Of a DNA stretch of 15,691 nucleotides, positions 1-8,044 are shown piece after piece. This stretch comes from JABMPO01 sp964539785 (GTDB lineage Bacteria > Fidelibacterota > Marinisomatia > Marinisomatales > TCS56), in assembly GCA_964539785.1 (NCBI GenBank), contig CAZIJQ010000057.1, positions 1 to 15,691 of the forward strand, read 5' to 3'. A model generated the notes under the pieces. That model made no database searches. It was not told the origin of the DNA and saw only the letters and a list, made by a program, of their open reading frames with translations. A program made the position numbers and the translations under genes. The first letter of the stretch is position 1. Each line of letters begins with the position of its first letter.

Positions 1-49
1 TATTATAAAGTAGATGTCTTAAGCCGAAAAGTTCGACCTAAAAGACAAG

Positions 50-126
50 TGGTACGCCCAGCAGGATTCGAACCTGCGACCTCATGCTCCGGAGGCATGC
101 ACTCTATCCAGCTGAGCTATGGGCGC
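50..126 (-). tRNA. tRNA-Arg (anticodon CCG)
   Basis: Read on the minus strand this folds as a full cloverleaf of 77 nt. The acceptor stem is GCGCCCA against TGGGCGT, with a G-U pair at 1-72. The D arm contains AGCTCAGCTGGATAGAGT, the anticodon stem is CATGC/GCATG around the loop CTCCGGA, and the T loop is GTTCGAATC. The anticodon is CCG, reading Arg codon CGG. The discriminator base is A and the 3' CCA is encoded in the DNA (tgg at 50-52). It lies 34 bases beyond the folD stop on the same strand with no terminator visible between, so it may be released from the end of the long operon transcript. Confidence 0.96.
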
Positions 127-160
127 ATATCGTTTATAAATTTACGTAGGATTGATTGGT

Positions 161-1045
161 TTATTGCAGTACTAATTCAGCCGCTTCCACTGTATTTTCA
201 ACCAGCATGGCGATCGTCATCAAACCAACGCCACCTGGGACAGGGGTAATACTGGCAGCAATTCCCATTACTGAATCACGCTGTACATCACCTACCATTC
301 GGTAGCCTTTTTCCCGGGCAATATCCTCTACCCTGTTGATTCCCACGTCAATAATACAAACGCCAGCTTTGATGAAATCGCCAGTGATCATTTCCGGCTG
401 ACCCAGGGCGGCGATTAATATATCTGCCTGGCGAGTGAATTTCTGCAGGTCGGGCGTTCGCGAGTGAATTACGGTGACTGTGGCATTGCCATAGTCCGTT
501 TTCAAGCTCAGCAATACCGAAATCGGTCGCCCGACAATATTACTGCGACCGCATACAACAACCTGTTTCCCGCTGGTTTCGATACCGAAATGTTTGAGTA
601 TTCGCAGGATTCCTTTGGGTGTGCAGGAAATGAAGCGTGGTGTACCAGCGGTCATTAATCCCAGGTTGATGGGATGGAAACCATCCACATCTTTTTCTGG
701 TGCGATAGCTGCAATAACTTTTGCTTCCGAGATATGCTTTGGCAACGGTAATTGCACCAGAATACCGTGGTAGCGAGCATCAACATTTAACGCTGCGATT
801 TTTGCAAGCAATTCAGCTTCAGGTAAATCTGCAGAATATCGAAATGTCTCAGAAAATAATTCCATATTTCGAAATCGGCGCGCTTTTGAACGAACATAGG
901 ATTGTGAGGCCGGATCATCTCCCACCAGAATTACAGCTAAACCGGGTACAATGCCTTTGTCTTTAAGGGCTTGGATTCTACCAGTGAGTTCAACATAAAC
1001 TGCCGAACTCACTTCTTTTCCGGATAGTAAACGAGTCTCAGTCAT
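161..1045 (-). CDS. folD: Bifunctional methylenetetrahydrofolate dehydrogenase / methenyltetrahydrofolate cyclohydrolase FolD
   Basis: FolD is a cytosolic enzyme that interconverts 5,10-methylene-, 5,10-methenyl- and 10-formyl-tetrahydrofolate with NADP, feeding purine synthesis and formyl-Met. Visible signatures include the SYVRSKARR segment with the catalytic Tyr...Lys pair, VQLPLPKHI, DVDGFHPINLG, CTPKGI, the nucleotide-binding CGRSNIVGRP, and the C-terminal PVPGGVGLMTIAML. The last has Leu where Pro is usual (GVGPMT). I chose the ATG at 1045, giving 294 residues, a normal length. This ATG overlaps the zapA stop by 8 bases in the pattern ATGACTGA, implying translational coupling. An ATG at 1051 and a TTG at 1066 are less likely alternatives. 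It is the last protein gene of the translation operon. Confidence 0.96.
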   Translation of the reverse strand: MTETRLLSGKEVSSAVYVELTGRIQALKDKGIVPGLAVILVGDDPASQSYVRSKARRFRNMELFSETFRYSADLPEAELLAKIAALNVDARYHGILVQLPLPKHISEAKVIAAIAPEKDVDGFHPINLGLMTAGTPRFISCTPKGILRILKHFGIETSGKQVVVCGRSNIVGRPISVLLSLKTDYGNATVTVIHSRTPDLQKFTRQADILIAALGQPEMITGDFIKAGVCIIDVGINRVEDIAREKGYRMVGDVQRDSVMGIAASITPVPGGVGLMTIAMLVENTVEAAELVLQ

Positions 1046-1340
1046 CCTCATCAATACGTTTATCAATGTACTCGATCAATGAAGTAATACGCGCTTCCAT
1101 CCGGTCGCCTTGTTCGGCTTGTTTGTTGCGCAGTGTAAAAAACTCATCCGAAATATTCATTGCCGCCAGAATGGCAATTCGTGTAGGTGATTGTTGACCT
1201 GGCAGATTTTTTTCCACTTCCCGCATTTTCAGGTCAACATATTCGGCAATATTGATTATATAAGATGAATTGGCCGGTGCTTTTACCGTGTATTCCTGAC
1301 CAAATATATCAACTTGAACTAAATTATCGGTATTGTCCAC
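1038..1340 (-). CDS. zapA: Cell division protein ZapA
   Basis: ZapA is a small cytosolic protein that cross-links FtsZ protofilaments at the division septum. The 100-residue product has the family layout: an N-terminal beta segment with the VDIFGQEYTVKA pattern, then DLKMREVEK, then the helix with SPTRIAILAAMNISDEFF, then a predicted coiled-coil tail. The start is GTG at 1340, preceded by a strong Shine-Dalgarno GGAGGG five bases upstream. It follows pheT after 77 bases and its stop codon overlaps the folD start. A zapA gene just downstream of pheT is a common arrangement in several phyla. The tail is rich in charged residues and ends in DEDD. Confidence 0.92.
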   Translation of the reverse strand: MDNTDNLVQVDIFGQEYTVKAPANSSYIINIAEYVDLKMREVEKNLPGQQSPTRIAILAAMNISDEFFTLRNKQAEQGDRMEARITSLIEYIDKRIDEDD

Positions 1341-1417
1341 TCTTCCCTCCAGTAAGTATTTTGAGAGAAATATTTATTAACGAATCGATTACCAACCTGA
1401 ATTGGCAACCCAATGGT

Positions 1418-3811
1418 TTATGTTCGCAATTTAGCGCTGAAATCACGCTCGCAGACAGCGATAATTTCATTAATAACTACAGATACTTCTTTTTCCTCCA
1501 GCGTTCTCTTAGAGTGCTGAAACAAGAATCTGAACGTAATGCTTTTATGATCTACTCCAATCGATTTATGATGAAATATATCTACTGGAGCAACGTTTTT
1601 TAAGATCGAATGTCCTAATTGGTTGATTGCTTTAACAATCTTGCCGGATTCAGTTTCGTTGGGCAGCACAAAATTGATATCACGTTCGATGGTTGGATAT
1701 ACACTAATCGGCTGATACCGCAAAGTCGCTAAATTATTATCAACCATTTCGATTAATAACTCCAGATTCAGGTCAAATCCATGAATATTTTCAGCCTCAA
1801 TACCGATTGATTTTATATAATCATCACTCAAATGGCCATACCAGCCCAGGACAGTTTTTCCTCTGCGGATTGAATAACACACATCGAAAAAGCTGTTTTT
1901 AGCAGGTTTTTCGAGATTGATATCCAGTAGCAATCCGGCAAATAAAGTTGTTAAAATTCCCTTAACCGTAGAAAAACTGTATTCAGTTGCTTTAGTGTAA
2001 ACATCATCAATTGCCAATTGCCCGTGCAGGATGCCGGTCAGTCGCATTTCTTCCCTGATTCCGGCAAATCCCGGTTTGTCTTGATGGAAGATCTGGCCGT
2101 ATTCGTATAACGCCAAATTGGGATTGGCATTTTTAACATTGAATTCTATGGATTGCAATAACCCCGGCAGCAGTGTCGTCCGGGGATGAGCCATTTCTTC
2201 GCTCAGGGGATTTACCAACGAAACAGCATTCGCATCGGGAGTATTGGCCATATTGGAATTCTGTAACGAATTACTGTAGCATTGCCGGAATCCCAACCCG
2301 GTCATTATCCGGATTATCCGATTAATATTTTCGTAGACATCCTGTCTATCGGCGCTATAAAATCCGGTAAATGAATGAATAGTCGGTACGTTATCATAGC
2401 CATTTACCCGAATTATTTCTTCGATATAATCAACTTCCCGTTCCAAGTCCGGTCGAAAAGTTGGTGCGGTACAGGTCCAATTACCATCGTTATTGGAGTG
2501 CCAATCGATTTCAAGTCCGGTTAAGGTTTCTTCAACGAATGAATCCGAGATAGCGTATCCGGCTAATAAGTCCAATTCTGATTTGCGCAGAACGATTTCC
2601 GGCATGCTAATTTTCCGGGGGTAATTGTCGATCATTCCGGGTACCTGTTCGCCACCGGCTAATTCTTCCAATAGATTTACAATCCTCCAGAACGCCGTTC
2701 GGGCTTCTTCCTGGTCGGCGCCTCGTTCAAATCTACGAGAGGAATCTGTTATCAATCCCAGTGATTTTGAACCTTTACGGACCGTAATTGGGTCAAAATA
2801 GGCACTTTCAATCAGGACAGTTTCGGTGTCATCAGCAACCCCCGAACGCTCGCCGCCCATAATACCGGCTACTGCAATTGGATTTTCACCATCGGTAATC
2901 AGAAGATGGTGCTCGGATAGTTTCCGCTCAACTTCATCTAGGGTAACGATTTTTTCACCGGGTTTAGCATGTCGGATGACAATTTCTTTAGTTGGAACGA
3001 ATCGATAATCAAAAATATGAGTCGGTTGGCCAAGTTCCAGCAGCACGTAATTTGAAATATCCACCACATTATTGATACTGCGCTGGTCAACAGCTTCCAA
3101 ACGCTCGACCATCCATTTTGGTGATGGTCCAATCTTAATGTTTTTAACAATTCCGGCAATATAGCGCGGGCATGCTTGCGGATCAGTAATATTAATGGCA
3201 ACATATTCGCTCGCGGCATTACTTACTTCGTCACCAATTTTGATTTCCGGTTTTTTTAGTTCGCGTCCGGTTTTTAAAGCGATTTCACGAGCTACGCCAT
3301 AATGGGAAAGGCAGTCAGGACGATTGGGAGTAATATCAAATTCGATAGCCGGCAGCGGTTGTGGAAAAATTTCTGAAATTGGCCTGCCAGGCAGGATAGA
3401 GGAATCAAGGTCAAGTATTCCAGCTTGGTTTTCCGATAATCCTAACTCTCGTTCCGAGCATAACATTCCAAAGCTTTTTTCACCGCGAATCTTAGCTGGC
3501 TTAATTTCAAATCCACCTGCCAAAACAGCACCGACACGTGCAAAAGCAGTAATCTGTCCGGCATAGGTATTAGGCGCCCCGCAAACGACGGTATGAGTTT
3601 CAGTGCCATCATATACCTGGCAAAGTTTTAGTTTATCGGCGTTAGGATGTTTTTGAACTTCCGTGATCCTGGCAGTCACTACATTTTTAATCACATCCCC
3701 GTTATTGACAGATTCGGCTTCCAGTCCCAGCATGGTCAGCAGGTCGGCCAATTCCTGAGGAGATTCAGTAATATCGACAAAATCGCGCAGCCAGTCCAGT
3801 GCAACAATCAT
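1418..3811 (-). CDS. pheT: Phenylalanine--tRNA ligase beta subunit
   Basis: This is the beta subunit of the alpha2-beta2 phenylalanyl-tRNA synthetase. It recognises tRNA-Phe and carries the editing site that removes mischarged Tyr. At 797 residues it is full length. In order one sees the EMAP-like tRNA-binding domain (about residues 39-150, with KHPNADKLKLCQV and VVCGAPN), the B3/B4 editing domain (about 210-380, entered by RPDCLSHYGVAREIA), B5 (about 405-475), the catalytic-like core with EVDYIEEIIRVNGYDNVP, and the C-terminal ferredoxin-fold anticodon-binding domain (about 700-797, YPTIERDINFVLP). The ATG overlaps the pheS stop by one base (TAATG), so the two subunits are translationally coupled. 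Confidence 0.98.
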   Translation of the reverse strand: MIVALDWLRDFVDITESPQELADLLTMLGLEAESVNNGDVIKNVVTARITEVQKHPNADKLKLCQVYDGTETHTVVCGAPNTYAGQITAFARVGAVLAGGFEIKPAKIRGEKSFGMLCSERELGLSENQAGILDLDSSILPGRPISEIFPQPLPAIEFDITPNRPDCLSHYGVAREIALKTGRELKKPEIKIGDEVSNAASEYVAINITDPQACPRYIAGIVKNIKIGPSPKWMVERLEAVDQRSINNVVDISNYVLLELGQPTHIFDYRFVPTKEIVIRHAKPGEKIVTLDEVERKLSEHHLLITDGENPIAVAGIMGGERSGVADDTETVLIESAYFDPITVRKGSKSLGLITDSSRRFERGADQEEARTAFWRIVNLLEELAGGEQVPGMIDNYPRKISMPEIVLRKSELDLLAGYAISDSFVEETLTGLEIDWHSNNDGNWTCTAPTFRPDLEREVDYIEEIIRVNGYDNVPTIHSFTGFYSADRQDVYENINRIIRIMTGLGFRQCYSNSLQNSNMANTPDANAVSLVNPLSEEMAHPRTTLLPGLLQSIEFNVKNANPNLALYEYGQIFHQDKPGFAGIREEMRLTGILHGQLAIDDVYTKATEYSFSTVKGILTTLFAGLLLDINLEKPAKNSFFDVCYSIRRGKTVLGWYGHLSDDYIKSIGIEAENIHGFDLNLELLIEMVDNNLATLRYQPISVYPTIERDINFVLPNETESGKIVKAINQLGHSILKNVAPVDIFHHKSIGVDHKSITFRFLFQHSKRTLEEKEVSVVINEIIAVCERDFSAKLRT

Positions 3812-4803
3812 TAGAACTGCTCCAGAAAGCGTACATCACCCTGATAAAAAAGGCGAATATCATCAATTTTATATTTCAGCATCGCAATTCGTTCCACACC
3901 AAAACCAAAGGCAAATCCGTGCCAGATATTTGGGTCATAATTGACGCTTTCAAAGACATTCGGATCGACCATGCCGCAACCAACAATTTCCATCCATTGC
4001 TGGCGCTGTTCGTTCCAGATGTCCACTTCGGCGCTGGGTTCGGTGAAAGGAAAATAACTTGGCCTGAACCGGGATTTAACATTTTCACCAAACATCTTGC
4101 GCAGGAAATAATCAACAGTGCCCTTTAAGTCGGCGAATGATACATTCCGGTCCACAAACAAACCTTCAATCTGGTGAAACAGGCAGTAATGTTTAAAGCT
4201 AATCGCTTCGTTGCGGTACACTTTTCCCGGAATAATATAGCGTAACGGCGGTTGCTTCTCTTCCATTAAATGGATCTGTACGTTGGATGTGTGAGTCCTT
4301 AAAACTGTCGATTCATCGACGAAAAATGTGTCCTGCATATCCCGGGCGGGATGGTGTGGCGGAAAATTAAGGGCTCCAAAATTATGCCAGTCATCATCGA
4401 TTTCAGGACCATAGGCGATATTGAAACCGATCGTTTTAAATATAGACTTCATTTCATCCAATGTTTGTTGGATCGGATGAATCGAGCCGCTTTGGAAATT
4501 ATAGCCCGGTAAAGAATAATCAATAATTGTTTTTTGGGAACGATGTGACTTAGGATGCGCTGACTTAACCTTTTCTTCGAAAGCATTAGTCAATTCCCTT
4601 CGCAATTCATTTAATAGCTTGCCAAACCTTGGTTTTTGATCACCGGCAACGTCTTTTAATTGGATAAAGAGGTTGGCAATTTGACCTTTACGGCCGAAAT
4701 ACTTTACGCGCAGTTCTTCAATATTATTTTTATCTGTAAAAAAAGAATCGAGGTCAGCCCGAAACGAATTTCGGACTGCCTCGATATGTTTACCCAGGGA
4801 CAT
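3811..4803 (-). CDS. pheS: Phenylalanine--tRNA ligase alpha subunit
   Basis: This is the catalytic subunit that activates Phe and transfers it to tRNA-Phe. At 330 residues it is a normal length. Residues 1-90 form the N-terminal coiled-coil arm. The class II core follows: motif 1 region GFNIAYGPEIDDDWHNF (126-142), HPARDMQDTFFV (151-162), motif 2 RNEAISFKHYCLFHQIEGL (197-215), FRPSYFPFTEPSAEVD (246-261), WMEIVGCGMVDP (270-281) and motif 3 GFGVERIAMLKY (300-311). The motif 2 stretch resembles the Bacteroidetes form rather than the proteobacterial DATHSPEFHQ form. The ATG lies 2 bases after the rplT stop, without a clear Shine-Dalgarno of its own, so coupling with rplT is likely. Confidence 0.98.
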   Translation of the reverse strand: MSLGKHIEAVRNSFRADLDSFFTDKNNIEELRVKYFGRKGQIANLFIQLKDVAGDQKPRFGKLLNELRRELTNAFEEKVKSAHPKSHRSQKTIIDYSLPGYNFQSGSIHPIQQTLDEMKSIFKTIGFNIAYGPEIDDDWHNFGALNFPPHHPARDMQDTFFVDESTVLRTHTSNVQIHLMEEKQPPLRYIIPGKVYRNEAISFKHYCLFHQIEGLFVDRNVSFADLKGTVDYFLRKMFGENVKSRFRPSYFPFTEPSAEVDIWNEQRQQWMEIVGCGMVDPNVFESVNYDPNIWHGFAFGFGVERIAMLKYKIDDIRLFYQGDVRFLEQF

Positions 4804-4805
4804 AC

Positions 4806-5153
4806 TTACGACTGAACCGATTTCACCAGTTCAGCGAAGGCATTGGGCTGATTAACAGCCAGATCGGCTAATATCTTCCGATCTAATTTGATGCCATGTT
4901 TTTTGAGTCCTGAGATAAAGGCTGAATATGATACTCCATGGAGACGAGCCGCTGCATTGATGCGCATAATCCAGAGGGCGCGAAATTGGCGCTTTCTCTG
5001 GCGGCGATCACGGTAAGCATAAAGACCAGCTCTAGTAACTGCATCTTTTGCTGACTTGAATGTGCGGCTCCGGGCACCATAGTAGCCTTTGGCCTGCTTA
5101 ACGACCTTACGATGTCGTTTGTGTCGTGGTATGGAACTGTTTGCTCTTGGCAT
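4806..5153 (-). CDS. rplT: 50S ribosomal protein L20
   Basis: L20 binds 23S rRNA early in large-subunit assembly. The 115-residue protein shows the family hallmarks: start MPRAN, basic unstructured N-terminus, KQAKGYYGARSRTFKSAKDAV, YAYRDRRQRKRQFRALWI, RINAAARLHGVSYS, and the C-terminal LDRKILADLAVNQPNAF. It is preceded by AAAGGAG seven bases before the ATG. It sits 12 bases after rpmI. In E. coli and Bacillus, L20 represses its own operon through an mRNA structure. I cannot see such an operator here with confidence. Confidence 0.98.
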   Translation of the reverse strand: MPRANSSIPRHKRHRKVVKQAKGYYGARSRTFKSAKDAVTRAGLYAYRDRRQRKRQFRALWIMRINAAARLHGVSYSAFISGLKKHGIKLDRKILADLAVNQPNAFAELVKSVQS

Positions 5154-5165
5154 AATCCAACTCCT

Positions 5166-5360
5166 TTATACGACAAGCATCCGGCGTACTTTTTTCACAT
5201 CGGATTGATCAATCAATCCGCCGTGACGCATTTTCCGTTTTACGGTTTTTGCGCGCCGAATGAGCATATGTCTATGGTTTGCTTTGTTTCGTTTTATTTT
5301 ACCAGTTCCGGTCAGCTTGAATCGCTTTGCAGAACCGCGTCTTGTTTTCATTTTGGGCAT
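5166..5360 (-). CDS. rpmI: 50S ribosomal protein L35
   Basis: This is a 64-residue, very basic large-subunit ribosomal protein. The sequence begins MPKMKTRRGSAKRFKLTGTG and continues with KANHRHMLIRRAKTVKRK, which matches the L35 family over its whole length. The ATG is 11 bases past the infC stop. A GGAGAG Shine-Dalgarno overlaps the end of infC, so the gene depends on the infC transcript. Its position between infC and rplT is the standard bacterial arrangement. Confidence 0.97.
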   Translation of the reverse strand: MPKMKTRRGSAKRFKLTGTGKIKRNKANHRHMLIRRAKTVKRKMRHGGLIDQSDVKKVRRMLVV

Positions 5361-5371
5361 TGAGCTCTCTC

Positions 5372-5884
5372 CTACTTCGCAGTCATGATGATCGAAAGAC
5401 GACGACCTTCCAGGCCATTTTCTTTTTCTACGTCGGCAATGTCCTGCATCATTTCTTTAACACGATCCAGTACTGCTATTCCCAGATCCTGTCTCACCAT
5501 TTCACGACCACGATACATTATGGTTATTTTTAGTTTAAACCCTTCCGTAATGAATTTTCTGGCTCGGTTGACTTTTGTATTAAGATCATGTTCTTCAATC
5601 CGAGGTCTGAATCTAATTTCTTTGAATTTAATAACGTGCTGCTTTTTTTTACTTTCCTGTGCTTTTTTCTGCGCTTCGTACTTGGCTTTACCATGGTTCA
5701 TAATTCGACAAACCGGTGGTTTACTATTTGGCGATACTTCCACCAAGTCGAGACCGACGTCATCTGCAGTGTTTAAAGCATCTTGAATACTAACAATTCC
5801 GGCCTGCTCACCAGTTTCGGTGATCAGACGGACTTCCTCCGCTTTGATTCCTTCATTAATACGAGCTTTAGCTATATTGGCGAT
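5372..5884 (-). CDS. infC: Translation initiation factor IF-3, probable AUC start
   Basis: IF-3 binds the 30S subunit, prevents premature 50S joining and checks the start codon and initiator tRNA. The frame encodes ARINEGIKAEEVRLITETGE near its start, then GIVSIQDAL, the LDLVEVSPNSKPPVCRIMNHGK junction, a KKAQESKKKQ linker, and the C-domain with KEIRFRPRIEEHDL. The first in-frame ATG/GTG/TTG is a TTG at 5746, in the middle of the N-domain (LDLVEVSP), so it cannot be the real start. Upstream the frame stays open to a TGA within thrS. The codon ATC at 5882-5884 lies six bases after AAAGGAG and gives 170 residues, a normal IF-3 length. ATA at 5873-5875 or ATT at 5861-5863 are poorer candidates. 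In E. coli an AUU start makes IF-3 repress its own translation, and the same is inferred here. The start overlaps the end of thrS by 13 bases. Confidence 0.93.
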   Translation of the reverse strand: MANIAKARINEGIKAEEVRLITETGEQAGIVSIQDALNTADDVGLDLVEVSPNSKPPVCRIMNHGKAKYEAQKKAQESKKKQHVIKFKEIRFRPRIEEHDLNTKVNRARKFITEGFKLKITIMYRGREMVRQDLGIAVLDRVKEMMQDIADVEKENGLEGRRLSIIMTAK

Positions 5885-7821
5885 ATTAAACTCCTTTGTT
5901 TGATTTCATTGGTAAGCTGATCGATTAACTCAGCGACCGTTTTTTGCCCCAGGTCGCCTTTAAAACGGCGTCTGACAGACACGGCAGCGGCTTGTTTTTC
6001 CCGCTCACCAACAATCAGCATTACGTTAATTCGGGACATTTCAGCGCTCCGAATTTTAGCACCGATTTTATCAGGTCGGTCATTTAAAATAGCACGAATT
6101 TGCATAGATTTCAATTTTTGCAATACTTCTTGAGCATAATCATTAAATTTTTCTGATACAGGCAATACCGCTACCTGTACCGGAGCCAGCCAAAGTGGAA
6201 AATCACCGCCATAATGCTCAATTAAAAATCCGATAAATCTTTCATGGGTGCTGAGCGGTGCGCGATGAATACAAAGTGGGGTTTTACCAATTCCATCACG
6301 ATCCGTATAAGTCAAGCCAAAACGCTCTGGAATTGCGAAATCAACCTGATTGGTCGCCAGAGTAAATTCTTTACCGATAGCGCTCCAGACCTGCACGTCG
6401 ATTTTGGGTCCGTAGAAAGCCGCATCACCGGGAATCTCAACATAATTGAACTCACCCTCATCCAGAGTTTTCCGAACTATCGCTTCGGTTTTTACCCATA
6501 GCTCAGGCTCATTAACAAATTTTTCACCTAATCCTTCTTTATTATGCAGGCAAAGATGCATCTGGTATTTTTCAATACCAAAAATTTCGAAATAATCAAG
6601 ATACATGCGACAAACGTTCAAAAATTCTTCAGCAAATTGTTCCTCGGTACAATAAATGTGAGCATCGTTCATCTGCATGCTGCGAACACGCATCAGACCG
6701 AATAATTGTCCTGATTTTTCGTACCGATAACAGGTTCCGTATTCTGCCATACGAATTGGCATATCACGGTAACTGTGTGGCTCAGAAGCAAATATTTTAT
6801 GATGATGGGGACAATTCATGGGCTTGACATAATATTCTATACCATCAATATCCATTGCCGGATACATATCCGATTTATAATGCTCAAGATGCCCGGATCG
6901 TTCATATAAAATGCCTTTAGTCAGATGAGGCGTCCGGACGCGAACATAACCGGCCTCACGTTCTTTTTCCTTGGCAAGATTCTCAAGTTCATCGATCATA
7001 ACCGCGCCATTTGGCAGCCAGAGCGGCAAACCGGAACCAACTTCTTCGTCGAAAGTGAAGATACGTAATTCTTTTCCCAGCTTCCGATGGTCCCTTTTCT
7101 TTGCTTCTTCCACAAGATGGAGATAATCTTTTAAGCCTTGTTTGGTGCCGAATGCAGTTCCGTATATTCTCTGCAGCATCTTATTCTTTTCATCACCGCG
7201 CCAGTAGGCACCGGAAGATTCCAGAATTTTGAAATATTTAATTTTACCGGTTGAATCAACATGTGGACCACGGCAGAGGTCTATAAAATCAGCTTGTTGG
7301 TAAGCAGAGATGGTCTCATCTTCGGGCAATTCCTCAAGGATTTCCACCTTATAGGTTTCACCCTGACTTTTAAAAAGCTTGATTGCTTCAGCCCTGCTCA
7401 GCTCCACGCGCTTAACAGCCTGTTTTGCCTTGGCCAGTTGGCGCATTTTCTCTTCGATTCTTAATAAATCTTTCTCTGAGAACGTTCCATCAATATCAAA
7501 ATCATAATAGAATCGATTTTCAATAGCAGGACCGATGGTGATTTTCACATCTGGAAATAATTCTTTGACTGCCTGTGCCATTAGATGAGCAGTACTGTGT
7601 AATAATACTTCATGGCCTTCCGGGGAGTCGCCGGTGTGCAAAACTATGCTGGCATCATGATTTATGGGCTGATTAGTATCAATCAGCTTTCCATCGATAC
7701 TGGCAACAATCGTGGCCATTGCAAGCCGTTCACCAATACTGGCCGCCACCTCATGGGCGGTAATGCCCTCATCGTAGTTGCGGGTCGAATTATCGGGAAA
7801 AGTCAGCGTTATCTGATTCAT
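5872..7821 (-). CDS. thrS: Threonine--tRNA ligase
   Basis: This class II synthetase charges tRNA-Thr and edits Ser-tRNA-Thr. At 649 residues it is full length, with four domains in order. The TGS domain covers about residues 1-62. The editing domain (about 65-225) carries the HSTAH metal motif (His75, His79) and the CRGPHV segment. The catalytic core (about 245-535) includes the zinc Cys in KPMNCPHH, motif 2 RYEKSGQLFGLMRVRS, NDAHIYC with the second zinc ligand, and the third His in CIHRAPLSTHERF. The anticodon-binding domain (about 540-645) follows, entered by LAPVQVAVLPVS. The ATG at 7821 has no clear Shine-Dalgarno. It is the first protein gene of the operon. No T-box leader is visible upstream. 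Confidence 0.98.
   Translation of the reverse strand: MNQITLTFPDNSTRNYDEGITAHEVAASIGERLAMATIVASIDGKLIDTNQPINHDASIVLHTGDSPEGHEVLLHSTAHLMAQAVKELFPDVKITIGPAIENRFYYDFDIDGTFSEKDLLRIEEKMRQLAKAKQAVKRVELSRAEAIKLFKSQGETYKVEILEELPEDETISAYQQADFIDLCRGPHVDSTGKIKYFKILESSGAYWRGDEKNKMLQRIYGTAFGTKQGLKDYLHLVEEAKKRDHRKLGKELRIFTFDEEVGSGLPLWLPNGAVMIDELENLAKEKEREAGYVRVRTPHLTKGILYERSGHLEHYKSDMYPAMDIDGIEYYVKPMNCPHHHKIFASEPHSYRDMPIRMAEYGTCYRYEKSGQLFGLMRVRSMQMNDAHIYCTEEQFAEEFLNVCRMYLDYFEIFGIEKYQMHLCLHNKEGLGEKFVNEPELWVKTEAIVRKTLDEGEFNYVEIPGDAAFYGPKIDVQVWSAIGKEFTLATNQVDFAIPERFGLTYTDRDGIGKTPLCIHRAPLSTHERFIGFLIEHYGGDFPLWLAPVQVAVLPVSEKFNDYAQEVLQKLKSMQIRAILNDRPDKIGAKIRSAEMSRINVMLIVGEREKQAAAVSVRRRFKGDLGQKTVAELIDQLTNEIKQRSLISPI
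5891..5897 (-). promoter_or_regulatory. Ribosome binding site of infC inside thrS
   Basis: AAAGGAG on the minus strand is one of the strongest Shine-Dalgarno matches in the window. It lies within the last codons of thrS and ends six bases before an ATC codon. No ATG, GTG or TTG follows in any useful position, so this site marks ATC as the infC start. Confidence 0.8.
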
Positions 7822-7970
7822 TGTTTCAATTGTAGAAAGTACAAGTTAAAATGTAAAAATAGCACGGACTATATGTACAATATGCACAAATCTACAATCG
7901 CCAGATTTGGCGTTTGCGGCTGATATATTTCTATGATGAAGCATTATGTTTTGTAACTCTAATTCCACTG
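7822..7970. other. Intergenic leader between tRNA-Val and thrS
   Basis: This 149-base stretch must hold the thrS leader, because thrS is the first protein gene on this strand. It is AT-rich. I see a small hairpin at 7899-7912 (cgcca, loop, tggcg) and no convincing -35/-10 pair. There are no T-box landmarks and no open frame of note. Confidence 0.5.
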
Positions 7971-8044
7971 TGGGCGATACTGGACTTGAACCAGTGACCT
8001 CTTGCATGTCAAGCAAGCACTCTAACCACCTGAGCTAATCGCCC
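7971..8044 (-). tRNA. tRNA-Val (anticodon GAC)
   Basis: Read on the minus strand this is a 74-nt cloverleaf. The acceptor stem is GGGCGAT against ATCGCCC, the D arm contains GCTCAGGTGGTTAGAGT, the anticodon stem is CTTGC/GCAAG around TTGACAT, and the T arm is ACTGG-TTCAAGT-CCAGT. The anticodon is GAC, reading Val codons GUC and GUU. The discriminator is A, but the following bases are CAG, so CCA is not encoded, unlike the tRNA-Arg in this window. It lies between the ctpA-type gene and thrS on the same strand. Confidence 0.95.

Noticed and set aside
1..49. gtctt...aagac inverted repeat downstream of tRNA-Arg as a terminator
   Set aside because: It is a short 5-bp stem with a large loop and no T-tract on the minus strand.
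1265..1603. 112-codon plus-strand frame across the zapA-pheT junction
   Set aside because: It is antisense to two real genes, is of biased composition, and matches nothing recognisable.
2938..3219. 93-codon minus-strand frame within pheT
   Set aside because: It is an out-of-frame shadow inside the intact pheT frame.
3799..4128. 109-codon plus-strand frame opposite the pheS 3' end
   Set aside because: It is a mirror frame of strongly conserved pheS codons with no family resemblance.
5361..5371. L20 autoregulatory leader before rpmI
   Set aside because: The infC-rpmI gap is only 11 bases. An operator could involve the infC coding region, but I cannot recognise the L20-binding fold by eye.
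5372..5746. infC starting at TTG 5746 (124 residues)
   Set aside because: It would lose most of the conserved N-domain (RINEGIKAEEVRLI...), which is encoded in frame upstream. The TTG is the Leu of LDLVEVSP.
5385..5786. 133-codon open frame on the plus strand opposite infC
   Set aside because: It lies wholly antisense to a conserved gene. The low-complexity Ser/Leu/Phe composition is what the complement of a Lys/Glu-rich gene gives, and there is no ribosome site.
7899..7912. Hairpin cgcca/tggcg as a terminator after tRNA-Val
   Set aside because: The stem is only 5 bp and no T-run follows on either strand.
7822..7970. T-box riboswitch upstream of thrS
   Set aside because: No T-box consensus, specifier stem or terminator/antiterminator pair is visible in the 149 bases.
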